Counted from the first letter of the stretch, positions 8,129 through 16,025 are shown. The stretch: 27,291 nucleotides of DNA from Candidatus Gallibacteroides avistercoris (GCA_018714665.1 DVNA01000014.1:1-27291), one strand, 5' to 3'. Numbers and translations: made by a program. The notes: a model not told the origin generated them from the sequence alone.

Positions 8129-8671
8129 TTATAATTCCAGTTCATTGTTCCGGTCTTGCTTGTACTTTTCAGACAACAACGCTAAGAAACGGCTGATTTG
8201 GCTTATCGCCCGCTGGGTTTCGGGAGATATCTCTTTCCCCTGTAAACGCAACATCAAGACACCGTACAACGCATCGAAACAGGTTTCTATTTCGCCTTTG
8301 ATATTCTCCTTGGCTTTGCTGCGCAACTCGACAATGAAAGGAAGCGTTTTATAAAACTCAGCACTATAAAAGGGCTCCTTGGTCGATTTCATCAGGCGCA
8401 GGTGAAGATCTGTCAGGTCAATAATTACGTTCTTGTTTAACTGCAAATGGCCGTGTTCAACAACGCCTTCACGGCGCATCATATCGACCAGGCTTTCGTA
8501 CCAATCGAGTATGGCTTTCTTAGTCTCTGCCGGCTGGTCGAATTTTTCTACAATCTCTCGATTGATAGCTTCCATATCCAGCTTATAGGCTCGTATCAGA
8601 TCCTCTATCTGCCACATATAGAGCAGATATTCGGCGATATTCTCCTTTTTCTTTTGACTGGCTATCAACAT
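8129..8671 (-). CDS. DUF4924 family protein
   Basis: This 180-residue protein is mostly helical and charged, with no signal peptide or membrane segment, so it is predicted cytoplasmic. The N-terminus (MLIASQKKKENIAEYLLYMWQIEDLIRA) is the pattern I associate with DUF4924, a family confined to Bacteroidota with no assigned function. The start codon overlaps the end of the upstream Mur-like gene by seven bases (8665-8671), so the two are probably translationally coupled and may act together. rfbD follows after 20 bases. Confidence 0.85.
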   Translation of the reverse strand: MLIASQKKKENIAEYLLYMWQIEDLIRAYKLDMEAINREIVEKFDQPAETKKAILDWYESLVDMMRREGVVEHGHLQLNKNVIIDLTDLHLRLMKSTKEPFYSAEFYKTLPFIVELRSKAKENIKGEIETCFDALYGVLMLRLQGKEISPETQRAISQISRFLALLSEKYKQDRNNELEL

Positions 8672-9540
8672 GGTTTTCCTGTTTTAAACGAATATTCTCC
8701 CACCAATGAGAAGAAATCGCTCCCTTTTACGCCCAACTGCCGACAAATGCTCTCCGCAGCAAAGATGTCGGCAATATCCTCCTCATCGGCTGCCTTTACG
8801 GTTATTTTTCCGTAACGGGTTTCCAATTCGGTTTCCGGATAAGTTATCGACACATGCTGGGGGGTATAAGGCAACGCCGTTACATCTTCCCGCACAGCAT
8901 CACTCAACTCGCGCAAAACCGGATAAGCAGCATTATAGATAAATTTTCCATCCCGTTCTATCTGGGCTATCAGTTTTTTATGAAAGTTAAGAAAGGCAGT
9001 GGGTGTTTCAAAAGCTTCCCCCTTTACCCATTGAAAACGAGGCATAACCAATATATGCGGATTATACAGATAGCCTACCGGAATTTTATCTTCTACCGGC
9101 GATTCCAACTTCCGCTCTCCTTCCAGCAAGGCTATGCGAGCATCATAACTGAGGCTAATACGCGGTTCCGAAGGAAATGCAACATCCGTTGCAGCCAGGT
9201 CGTATAAGATATTTCGTCTTTTCAAAACAAAACAGACCAACGGCAGGATCTGCCCATAGGGACGATTTTCGCGAATCACGACCCGGGTCTTGTTCTTGGT
9301 TTGACGGGCGATAAACTCGGTAAAAGAGACAACCTCGGCACCTATTCTCTTGGCGACGGTCACCTCCGGATGGTCATAATCCATACCAACCGGTGCTATC
9401 ACCGTATCCGTATCTTTATCAATCGCTCCTGTTTGATCGGAATCGGATGAAAAGGTTACCAAATAACCTTTCTTTTTCAATGCCGATGCCAATTCCCGCA
9501 TCAACGGCTCCCTCCTCGAAATAATATGAAATTTTTTCAC
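8665..9540 (-). CDS. Degenerate Mur ligase-like protein (Mpl/MurC-related), without P-loop or C-terminal domain
   Basis: The 291 residues follow the first two domains of Mpl-type UDP-N-acetylmuramate:peptide ligases in order: HII (4-6), LASALKKKGYLVTFSSD, then EVVSFTEFIARQTKNKTRVVI where ligases read EFI..Q..NKTRVVI, EGERKLESPVED where ligases have EGDEYLSSPID, YLYNPHI, and FIYNAAYPVL. The ATP-binding GSHGKTT is replaced by ENRPYGQ and the WDH motif by QWVKG. The protein stops where the C-terminal ligase domain should begin. It is therefore probably not a ligase. I chose GTG at 9540 because ligases start directly before this HII segment; an in-frame GTG at 9579 would add 13 residues. It is the first gene of the operon with DUF4924, rfbD and prfC. 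Confidence 0.72.
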   Translation of the reverse strand: MKKFHIISRREPLMRELASALKKKGYLVTFSSDSDQTGAIDKDTDTVIAPVGMDYDHPEVTVAKRIGAEVVSFTEFIARQTKNKTRVVIRENRPYGQILPLVCFVLKRRNILYDLAATDVAFPSEPRISLSYDARIALLEGERKLESPVEDKIPVGYLYNPHILVMPRFQWVKGEAFETPTAFLNFHKKLIAQIERDGKFIYNAAYPVLRELSDAVREDVTALPYTPQHVSITYPETELETRYGKITVKAADEEDIADIFAAESICRQLGVKGSDFFSLVGEYSFKTGKPC

Positions 9541-9673
9541 TTGGCAATTTTTATTCCCGGGTAAACGGAGGTAAAACACGCAACTGATTCATTTTTATCG
9601 ACTAATCATACAAGTCCTTTTTTGAATCAGCAACGACGGTTTTATTCTTGTAACCATCTACCCTATTCTGTGG

Positions 9674-9681
9674 CAAAATTA
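9674..9681 (-). promoter_or_regulatory. -7 box for the Mur-like/DUF4924/rfbD/prfC operon
   Basis: On the minus strand TAATTTTG is a perfect TAnnTTTG box. No clear -33 TTTG is seen. The leader would be about 125 bases and includes a 13-codon frame starting at the ATG at 9592 (MNQLRVLPPFTRE). Confidence 0.4.
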
Positions 9682-9699
9682 ATAAAAATAACCCGAGAT

Positions 9700-9737
9700 A
9701 AGAGCGTTTTTTCACCGAAAACTCGAAGCTCTTTTTT
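9700..9737 (+). terminator. Orphan terminator-like hairpin in the divergent intergenic region
   Basis: AAGAGC (9700-9705) pairs with GCTCTT (9728-9733). GTTTT (9706-9710) pairs with AAAAC (9718-9722) around loop TTCACCG. A run of T follows on the plus strand (to 9737). No plus-strand gene precedes it. The rest of 9580-9910 holds only the two promoters and otherwise featureless AT-rich sequence. Confidence 0.4.
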
Positions 9738-9835
9738 CTCCCACAACCGACTATACAAGCTCTATCGAGAGAAATAAATTAGGAGATTCAAAAGAGCAGA
9801 CGCTAACAGATTAAAGTATATCGGATTTTTTCAAA

Positions 9836-9862
9836 TTTGTATCATAAAAAAGTATATTTTTG
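9836..9862 (+). promoter_or_regulatory. Promoter of the tricorn-like protease gene
   Basis: TATTTTTG (9855-9862) matches TAnnTTTG about 48 bases before the ATG. TTTG at 9836-9839 is a possible -33 element, but the spacing (15) is short. Confidence 0.4.
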
Positions 9863-9910
9863 TAACCAATTAGATCACACACATTCTTTAACCTATACAT
9901 ACTAAACAAA

Positions 9911-12900
9911 ATGAGCAAACACTTTTTCATGCTTGTACTCACACTTTTCTCATTCGGGATACAAGCACAGGAAGCTCCGCTGTGGATGCGATACAACTCC
10001 ATCTCCCCGGACGGGAAAACAATTGCATTCTGCTACAAAGGAGACATTTACACCGTCCCTGTTTCCGGAGGACGGGCATTTCAGGTTACCTCCAATCCGG
10101 CATACGACACCCGTCCGGTATGGAGCCCCGACAGCAAAAGTATCGCTTTTTCGAGCAATCGGGAAGGGAGTTTCGATGTTTATATCGTCTCCAAAGAGGG
10201 AGGTATTCCTCAACGGCTGACGACTCACTCGGCCCACGAATATGCGGTAACATTCAAAGACAACGACCATATTCTATACAGCGCCAGTATCCAATGGGAG
10301 GCCTCTCACGGACAATTTCCATCGGGCCTATATCCTCAAATATACGAAGTCAGTACAAAGGGGGGGCGTCCCCAGATGTTCACTTCGCACACCATGGAAG
10401 ACATATCAATAAACAAAAACGGAGAATACCTGCTGTTTACCGATAAAAAAGGGTACGAATGTCCCTGGCGGAAACACCACCAATCTTCCATTACGCGGGA
10501 TATCTGGCTGTACAACCTGAAAGATCAAAAAACCTTCCAGAAGATCACCTCCTTCCGGGGTGAAGACCGGAATGCCGTATGGGGAAACAACAACGATACA
10601 TTTTTCTATTTGAGCGAACAAGACGGAAATTTCAACATCTACAAATCCTCCGTATCGGGACAGGGACAACCTCAGCAGATCACCCAACTGAAAAAGAATC
10701 CGATACGCTTTTTAAGCATTGCCGATAATGGAACGCTCTGTTTCAACTACTCCGGAGAGATCTACACGCTTCAAGAGGGAAAATCTCCCCAAAAGGTCGA
10801 TATACAAATTATCTCCGACAAATTGGAATCGGATGCGATTACCCAATACTTCAACGGTGGTGCAACCGATATTGCTGTTCGTCCCGACGGGAAAGAGATA
10901 GCGTTTATCGTTCGGGGCGACGTATATGTTACCTCGTCCGATTACGAAACGACCAAGCGCATAACCAATACGCCCGAACAGGAACGAAATCTCGATTTTA
11001 GCCCTGATGGACGGACATTGATCTATTCGTCTGAACGAAACGGGATATGGAACATCTACAAAACCGACATCGTCCGCGAGGAAGACAAATATTTTACCTA
11101 TGCCAAGGAGCTGAAAGAGGAACCTTTGACTGAATCGAAAGTTGCCTCGTTCCAACCCAGTTTCTCTCCTGACGGAAAAGAGGTGGCATTTTTGGAAAAC
11201 CGTACTACCCTGCGAGTTCTTAACCTGAAAAGCAAGAAGGTCCGTACCGTACTCGACGGCAAATACAACTACTCCTATTCAGACGGCGACCAATGGTACC
11301 AATGGTCGCCCGACAGCAAATGGTTCTTGACGCAATATATCGGTATCGGCGGATGGAACAACACGGATGTGGCATTGGTGAAGGCTGACGGAAGCGGAGA
11401 GATCGTCAATTTAACGGAAAGCGGATACTCTGACGGAAAGGCCAAATGGGTACTCGATGGAAAAGCCATGATCTGGTCGTCTGACCGTGCCGGATACCGA
11501 AGCCACGGAAGCTGGGGGGCACACCGGGATATGTACATCATGTTCTTCGACAACGAAGCCTACGACAAATTCCGCATGAACAAAGAAGAATTGGCGTTGA
11601 CTGAGGAGATAGAGAAAGAGGAGAAAAAGAAAGAAGAAGAGCAAAAAGAGAAAGAAGCTGAAAAAGAAAAAAAGAAAAAAGAGGGAGACAAAAAAGAACA
11701 GGCAAAGGAAGAGGATGAAAAAAAGGTCGAAGATCTTGTTTTTGATCTGGACAACCGAAAAGACCGCGTTATCCGCCTGACCAACCACTCCTCTTCCTTG
11801 GGTGATGCCGTCCTGACCCCGTCGGGCGACAAGCTCTATTACCTGACCAGTTTCGAAGCTGGTGCCGACCTATGGGTACGCGACCTCAAAGAAAACAGCA
11901 CACGACTGTTGATCAAAGGTACTGGATGGGGAGCATTAATCCCGGACAAAGAGTGCAAAAACCTCTATATGCTCTCCGGCGGTGCGCTCAAACGGATCGA
12001 GACATCCAACAACAGCGTCAAGAACATCCCGTTCCGGGCAGAATTCAACTACCGTCCTCAAATGGAAAGAGAGTACATATTCGACCATGTATGGCAACAG
12101 GTAAACGACAAATTCTATGACAAAACAATCCACGGTATAGATTGGACCGGATACAAGGCCGAATACCAGAAGTTCCTGCCTTACATCAACAACAACTTCG
12201 ATTTTGCCGAAATGTTATCTGAAATGTTAGGCGAACTGAACGGATCCCATACCGGAGCCCGATACGGCGAAGGGTCGAGATACCAGACCGCGGCCTTAGG
12301 CGTATTCTTCGACACGGAATACGATGGAGACGGATTGAAAATAAAAGAGGTCATCAAAAACAGCCCTTTCACCCGGGCGGACTCAAAAGTAAAAGAGGGC
12401 ATGATCATCGAAACTATCGACGGGCAACCGATCAAGAAAGGAGAAGACTATTACCCGCTGTTGAACGGAAAGGCCGGCAAGAAGATTCTCCTGACGGTGT
12501 ACGACCCGGCTACCAAAGAGCGTTTTGAACAGCAAATCAAGGCACTCTCTTACGGAAGCCAAAACGACCTGTTGTACAAACGCTGGGTAGAACAACGCCG
12601 GGATATGACCGACAAGCTCTCGAATGGCCGCATCGGATATGTCCACATAAAGGGAATGGACAGCGAAAGTTTCCGGGAAGCATATTCCGAAATCCTGGGT
12701 CGTTGCCGCAACAAAGAGGCTATATTGGTTGATACCCGCAACAACGGCGGAGGGTGGCTGCACGACGATTTGGCCACACTGCTCAGCGGAAAAGAATACC
12801 AACGATTTACTCCACGAGGACAATATATCGGCAGCGATCCGTTCAACAAATGGACGAAGCCGTCGGCCGTATTGGTTTGCGAAAACAACTACTCCAACGC

Positions 12901-13189
12901 CCACGGATTCCCGTTTGTGTACAAGACCTTGGGTATTGGCAAACTGATAGGAGCGCCTGTTGCAGGTACTATGACTGCCGTCTGGTGGGAAACGCAGATA
13001 GACCCCTCTATCGTTTTCGGCATTCCGCAAGTGGGCATACAGGATATGCAGGGCAATTACCTGGAAAACCATGAATTGATGCCCGACATCGAAGTGTACA
13101 ACGCCCCCTACGACCTATTGCAGGGAAGGGATGAACAACTGGAAAAGGGTGTTGAACACCTGCTGAATGTGATAGGGGAAAAGAAATAA
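9911..13189 (+). CDS. Tricorn-like S41 family peptidase, exported
   Basis: This 1092-residue protein has a Sec signal peptide (1-20, ending IQA-QEA), so it acts in the periplasm or beyond. Residues about 30-600 carry PD40/WD40-like propeller repeats (ISPDGKTIAF, WSPDSKSIAFSS, FSPDGRTLIYSS). A lysine/glutamate-rich stretch follows at about 563-612, then more propeller, a helical region, a PDZ-like domain (about 800-880) and the S41 catalytic core. Comparison with archaeal tricorn suggests Ser779-His780 (NGSHTG), nucleophile Ser995 (NNYSNAHGF) and Glu1052 (LENHELMPD). Tricorn enzymes degrade oligopeptides that enter through the propellers. The gene is flanked by its own promoter and terminator. 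The family call is firm; the substrate is unknown. Confidence 0.95.
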   Translation: MSKHFFMLVLTLFSFGIQAQEAPLWMRYNSISPDGKTIAFCYKGDIYTVPVSGGRAFQVTSNPAYDTRPVWSPDSKSIAFSSNREGSFDVYIVSKEGGIPQRLTTHSAHEYAVTFKDNDHILYSASIQWEASHGQFPSGLYPQIYEVSTKGGRPQMFTSHTMEDISINKNGEYLLFTDKKGYECPWRKHHQSSITRDIWLYNLKDQKTFQKITSFRGEDRNAVWGNNNDTFFYLSEQDGNFNIYKSSVSGQGQPQQITQLKKNPIRFLSIADNGTLCFNYSGEIYTLQEGKSPQKVDIQIISDKLESDAITQYFNGGATDIAVRPDGKEIAFIVRGDVYVTSSDYETTKRITNTPEQERNLDFSPDGRTLIYSSERNGIWNIYKTDIVREEDKYFTYAKELKEEPLTESKVASFQPSFSPDGKEVAFLENRTTLRVLNLKSKKVRTVLDGKYNYSYSDGDQWYQWSPDSKWFLTQYIGIGGWNNTDVALVKADGSGEIVNLTESGYSDGKAKWVLDGKAMIWSSDRAGYRSHGSWGAHRDMYIMFFDNEAYDKFRMNKEELALTEEIEKEEKKKEEEQKEKEAEKEKKKKEGDKKEQAKEEDEKKVEDLVFDLDNRKDRVIRLTNHSSSLGDAVLTPSGDKLYYLTSFEAGADLWVRDLKENSTRLLIKGTGWGALIPDKECKNLYMLSGGALKRIETSNNSVKNIPFRAEFNYRPQMEREYIFDHVWQQVNDKFYDKTIHGIDWTGYKAEYQKFLPYINNNFDFAEMLSEMLGELNGSHTGARYGEGSRYQTAALGVFFDTEYDGDGLKIKEVIKNSPFTRADSKVKEGMIIETIDGQPIKKGEDYYPLLNGKAGKKILLTVYDPATKERFEQQIKALSYGSQNDLLYKRWVEQRRDMTDKLSNGRIGYVHIKGMDSESFREAYSEILGRCRNKEAILVDTRNNGGGWLHDDLATLLSGKEYQRFTPRGQYIGSDPFNKWTKPSAVLVCENNYSNAHGFPFVYKTLGIGKLIGAPVAGTMTAVWWETQIDPSIVFGIPQVGIQDMQGNYLENHELMPDIEVYNAPYDLLQGRDEQLEKGVEHLLNVIGEKK

Positions 13190-13210
13190 GCTTTTGAGAG
13201 GATACTTTCT

Positions 13211-13240
13211 ATAAAAGCCCGGAGAAATCCGGGCTTTTAT
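13211..13240 (+). terminator. Rho-independent terminator of the tricorn-like gene
   Basis: A 13-base perfect stem (ATAAAAGCCCGGA and its complement) around a GAAA tetraloop starts 21 bases after the stop. TTTTG follows. Confidence 0.92.
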
Positions 13241-13387
13241 TTTGTCCGTTCGTTAGAGGGAAGAGGTAAAATCTGTCTGACGTTCGGCTGTTATGCCCGA
13301 AATGATACCGCTCGTCGGAACGGGTGGTCCCGCCCCTTGGCGCGAGCCGATCCCCAACCAGGATGAGGCGGGTCATTGTACATGAGA
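13241..13387 (+). other. GC-rich non-coding patch between two terminators
   Basis: The patch is visibly richer in G and C than its surroundings, especially 13305-13375. CCCGCC (13329-13334) pairs with GGCGGG (13367-13372), with TTGG/CCAA inside (13337-13340 and 13354-13357). Frames of about 30 codons occur on both strands, but neither has a promoter or a protein-like start region. It could be a dispersed repeat or structured RNA. The strand is not determined. Confidence 0.35.
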
Positions 13388-13434
13388 AATAAAAAGATGA
13401 GCCATACGTTTTTCGTATGGCTCATCTTTTTATT
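13388..13434 (-). terminator. Terminator of the ftsY-SGNH transcript, probably bidirectional
   Basis: A perfect 21-base inverted repeat around five T residues (13409-13413) lies 15 bases after the SGNH hydrolase stop. Its arms begin and end in A/T runs, so a U-rich tail exists on either strand. Confidence 0.88.
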
Positions 13435-13449
13435 GGGAGATAAACGGGC

Positions 13450-14232
13450 CTATTTCATTATTATTTTGTAGAGGGCTTCGCCCCAATATTCGGCTAATTT
13501 CTTAGCGCCTTGTTCGTTGGGATGTAAATAAAAGGTCCCGGCATATCCCTCTTCGGCAACAAAATGGGTTAGATAGTTTTCTTTGAAAAACTGGAAGGCT
13601 TTGGTGTCGCCCAGAAATACGCGGTTAGGCGAGGTTTTCTTGTACTCTTTGACGATGGCCTCGATCTGAGGCGTATAGGTTTGCAGCCGATTCAACCCCT
13701 CGGCCAAATACATGGCTCCGTTATAGGTGGTTTCGCTATACCAGATAGGTCGGTGCAGGACAATCCTACATCCCGGAAAATCGGACAGCAACTTATCGAT
13801 GATTTTTTTCAAATTGGCTTTATACGCTTCGGCTGAAACGGGCGACCCGTTCGGCCCTTTTATAGCGCTGTCGTTGGTGCCGAGCATAATAGAGAAATAG
13901 AGGGGTGTCTCTTTATCTTTTCTAAATTCTTTAACGGTTTTATTATTTACGGTTCGCTTAAACAAAGCTCCGCTACCGGGCAAAAAATCAAGCGTGGTAC
14001 TTCCACTTACCCCACAATTGACAAATTGAACGGTACCTATTCCCTTTTTCTTCGACAGATAAAGCTGCACCTGTTTGGGCGGAGCATCTTGTGCGGGATT
14101 GGCAATCTGAGCTCCCTCCGTAATGCTGTTCCCGATAAAAACGATATTGACGTTACGGGGTTCTTTGGCTTCTGCCGATATTCCCCCAATAAAAAAAGGC
14201 AAAATCAACAACAATAAAATGGTGTGTTTCAT
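13450..14232 (-). CDS. SGNH/GDSL-family hydrolase, exported
   Basis: This 260-residue protein starts with a Sec signal (about 1-22, MKHTILLLLILPFF). It shows block I FIGNSITEG (Ser36 nucleophile), block II Gly74 in NCGVSGSTT, block III GTND (Asn120) and block V LHPN (His237). The family contains esterases and carbohydrate acetylesterases; the closest style is sialate or xylan O-acetylesterase, but the substrate is not readable. The residue three before the catalytic His is Phe234, not the usual Asp. I chose the ATG at 14232 because it gives a canonical signal peptide; an in-frame ATG at 14244, directly after the ftsY stop, is also possible. It is probably co-transcribed with ftsY. Confidence 0.88.
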   Translation of the reverse strand: MKHTILLLLILPFFIGGISAEAKEPRNVNIVFIGNSITEGAQIANPAQDAPPKQVQLYLSKKKGIGTVQFVNCGVSGSTTLDFLPGSGALFKRTVNNKTVKEFRKDKETPLYFSIMLGTNDSAIKGPNGSPVSAEAYKANLKKIIDKLLSDFPGCRIVLHRPIWYSETTYNGAMYLAEGLNRLQTYTPQIEAIVKEYKKTSPNRVFLGDTKAFQFFKENYLTHFVAEEGYAGTFYLHPNEQGAKKLAEYWGEALYKIIMK

Positions 14233-14244
14233 ATCTGACGGCAT

Positions 14245-15198
14245 TTATTCTCCAAACAACGAATCTACAAATTCGGCTTTACGGAAAAGTTGCAAGTCTT
14301 CCATCCCCTCTCCCAAACCGATGTATTTTACCGGCATTTTGAACTGGTCGGAAATACCAATAACAACGCCCCCCTTAGCCGTTCCATCCAATTTGGTTAT
14401 CGCCAACGCATTTACTTCCGTAGCTGCGGTAAACTGCTTGGCCTGCTCGAAAGCATTCTGTCCCGTAGAGCCATCCAATACCAACAAAACTTCATGGGGC
14501 GCTCCGGGCACAACCTTGTCCATCACTTTCTTAATCTTGGAAAGTTCGTTCATCAAATTGATCTTATTGTGCAAACGCCCAGCGGTATCGATGATAACGA
14601 CATCGGCGTTATTGGCTTTGGCCGAGCTGAGGGTATCGAAGGCCACTGAGGCTGGATCTGAGCCCATCTTCTGATGAATAACCGGTACCCCGACCCGTTC
14701 GCCCCAGATCAACAGCTGTTCAACGGCAGCTGCCCGGAAGGTATCGGCCGCACCCAGATAAACGTTGTAGCCGCTTTTCTTAAACTGGTATGCCAGTTTC
14801 CCGATCGTGGTGGTTTTCCCTACCCCGTTGACACCGACTACCATGATAACATAGGGACGCTTATCTTCGGGAACGGCAAATTCGGTCTCGTTATCCGAGC
14901 CGTTTTCTGTCAGCAGGGCAGCTATCTCTTCGCGCAACAACTTTTTCAATTCGTCGGTATTCACATATTTTTCGGCAGCCACCCGTTTTTCTACCCGTTT
15001 GATAATTCTCAACGTGGTCTCTACCCCTACATCGGAGGTAATCAAAACTTCTTCCAACTCATCCAACGTATCGTCATCTACTTTCGACTTTCCGGCAATG
15101 ACCCGCGTAAGTTTTGAAAATACACTCTCTTTGGTTTTGGACAATCCTTTGTCTAACGTTTCCTTTTTTTCTTTGGAGAAGAAGTTGAAAAATCCCAT
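14245..15198 (-). CDS. ftsY: Signal recognition particle receptor FtsY
   Basis: FtsY is the membrane-associated GTPase that receives SRP-ribosome complexes and hands them to SecYEG. The 317 residues lack the long acidic A domain of E. coli FtsY. The N-terminus MGFFNFFSKEKK offers an amphipathic, membrane-touching segment. The NG domain has GVNGVGKTTTIGKLA (122-136), the DTAGR motif, and TKLDGTAKGG near the C-terminus. I chose the ATG at 15198 over 15246: the extra 16 residues are not conserved. Upstream lie DUF4295, rpmG and rpmB, separated by 169 bases that include a hairpin. The SGNH hydrolase follows within 12 bases. Confidence 0.97.
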   Translation of the reverse strand: MGFFNFFSKEKKETLDKGLSKTKESVFSKLTRVIAGKSKVDDDTLDELEEVLITSDVGVETTLRIIKRVEKRVAAEKYVNTDELKKLLREEIAALLTENGSDNETEFAVPEDKRPYVIMVVGVNGVGKTTTIGKLAYQFKKSGYNVYLGAADTFRAAAVEQLLIWGERVGVPVIHQKMGSDPASVAFDTLSSAKANNADVVIIDTAGRLHNKINLMNELSKIKKVMDKVVPGAPHEVLLVLDGSTGQNAFEQAKQFTAATEVNALAITKLDGTAKGGVVIGISDQFKMPVKYIGLGEGMEDLQLFRKAEFVDSLFGE

Positions 15199-15298
15199 CG
15201 TTTTATCTTTTTGATCGAGTACCCGCTTCGAGCACGACATGCCCAACCTGCCCCGACTGTTATTGTGTTAATGGATACAAAATTAATAATTGTGCCCG

Positions 15299-15337
15299 AA
15301 AAAAAAAACATCCCTGCACGATTCTCTCATACAGGGA
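15299..15337 (-). terminator. Terminator after DUF4295 (rpmB-rpmG-DUF4295 transcript)
   Basis: TCCCTG (15311-15316) and CAGGGA (15332-15337) form a 6-base stem. On the minus strand a run of ten T residues (15308-15299) follows closely. The stem is short, so read-through into ftsY is possible. Confidence 0.6.
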
Positions 15338-15367
15338 AGTCTTTTTATATCATGAAAGGTCTATACC

Positions 15368-15520
15368 TTATTTTGCTAAATATTCATTCACCTTTTCGTT
15401 GGGAACCATCTCTTCCTGGAACACATACGCTCCGGTTTTGGGTGATTTCACCATTTTAATTACTTTGGCGTAAGTACGGCCTTCGCCTTTTTGCAATGAA
15501 GCAACTGTTTTTTTAGCCAT
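15368..15520 (-). CDS. DUF4295 family small basic protein
   Basis: This 50-residue lysine-rich protein (MAKKTVASLQKGEGRTYAKV...) belongs to DUF4295, a Bacteroidota family found next to rpmG. The start is 11 bases after the rpmG stop, and the basic composition and position suggest a ribosome-associated protein. That role is inferred from context only. Codon use is similar to the ribosomal genes. A terminator-like hairpin follows the stop. Confidence 0.92.
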   Translation of the reverse strand: MAKKTVASLQKGEGRTYAKVIKMVKSPKTGAYVFQEEMVPNEKVNEYLAK

Positions 15521-15531
15521 GGATTCTTATT

Positions 15532-15720
15532 TTATTTGATTTCTTTGTGAACGGTTACTCTTTTAAGAATCGGATTGTATTTTTTCAATTCGAGTCTTTC
15601 GGTGGTATTTTTTCTGTTTTTGGTGGTAATATATCTCGACGTACCGGGCATACCACTTGCTTTGTGCTCCGTACATTCAAGGATTACTTGTACTCTATTA
15701 CCTTTAGCTTTCTTTGCCAT
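15532..15720 (-). CDS. rpmG: 50S ribosomal protein L33
   Basis: The 62-residue L33 sequence is clear (VILECTEHKASGMPGTSRYITTKNRKNT, ending KKYNPILKRVTVHKEIK). It has a single Cys and lacks the CxxC pairs of zinc-binding L33, so it is the zinc-independent form. It lies 16 bases after rpmB and 11 before DUF4295, in one transcript. Confidence 0.98.
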   Translation of the reverse strand: MAKKAKGNRVQVILECTEHKASGMPGTSRYITTKNRKNTTERLELKKYNPILKRVTVHKEIK

Positions 15721-15736
15721 CTTCTGAACTCCTAAT

Positions 15737-15976
15737 TTATGCGTTTAAATAACCTTTTTTCGCAGCTTGTTTCAGTGCTGCATCCAATCCCATTTTATTG
15801 ATTGTACGCAATCCCGCTGCTGAAATTTTCAAGCTAATCCAACAATCTTGTTCTACCCAATAGAACTTTTTTGTAAACAGGTTGACATTGAATTTCTTTT
15901 TCGTACGTCTTTTTGAGTGCGATACGTTATTGCCAACCATAGCCGTTTTTCCTGTAATCTGACAAATTCTCGACAT
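15737..15976 (-). CDS. rpmB: 50S ribosomal protein L28
   Basis: The 79-residue length is standard for L28. The signature MSRICQITGKTAMVGNNVSHSKRRTKKKFNVNL is unmistakable, as is RTINKMGLDAAL at the C-terminus. It is the first gene of the rpmB-rpmG-DUF4295 unit and has its own promoter just upstream. Confidence 0.98.
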   Translation of the reverse strand: MSRICQITGKTAMVGNNVSHSKRRTKKKFNVNLFTKKFYWVEQDCWISLKISAAGLRTINKMGLDAALKQAAKKGYLNA

Positions 15977-16025
15977 TGCTATCTATTATTTTTTATTTGA
16001 TTTTTTCTACTTTCAAAACAGAGTG

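Noticed and set aside
13293..13385. Frames of about 30 codons on both strands of the GC-rich patch
   Set aside because: Both are open because the patch is GC-rich. Neither has a promoter or a recognisable start region, and they sit between terminators.
15199..15246. N-terminal extension of FtsY from the upstream ATG at 15246
   Set aside because: The added residues are not FtsY-like, and MGFFNFF at 15198 is a typical start.
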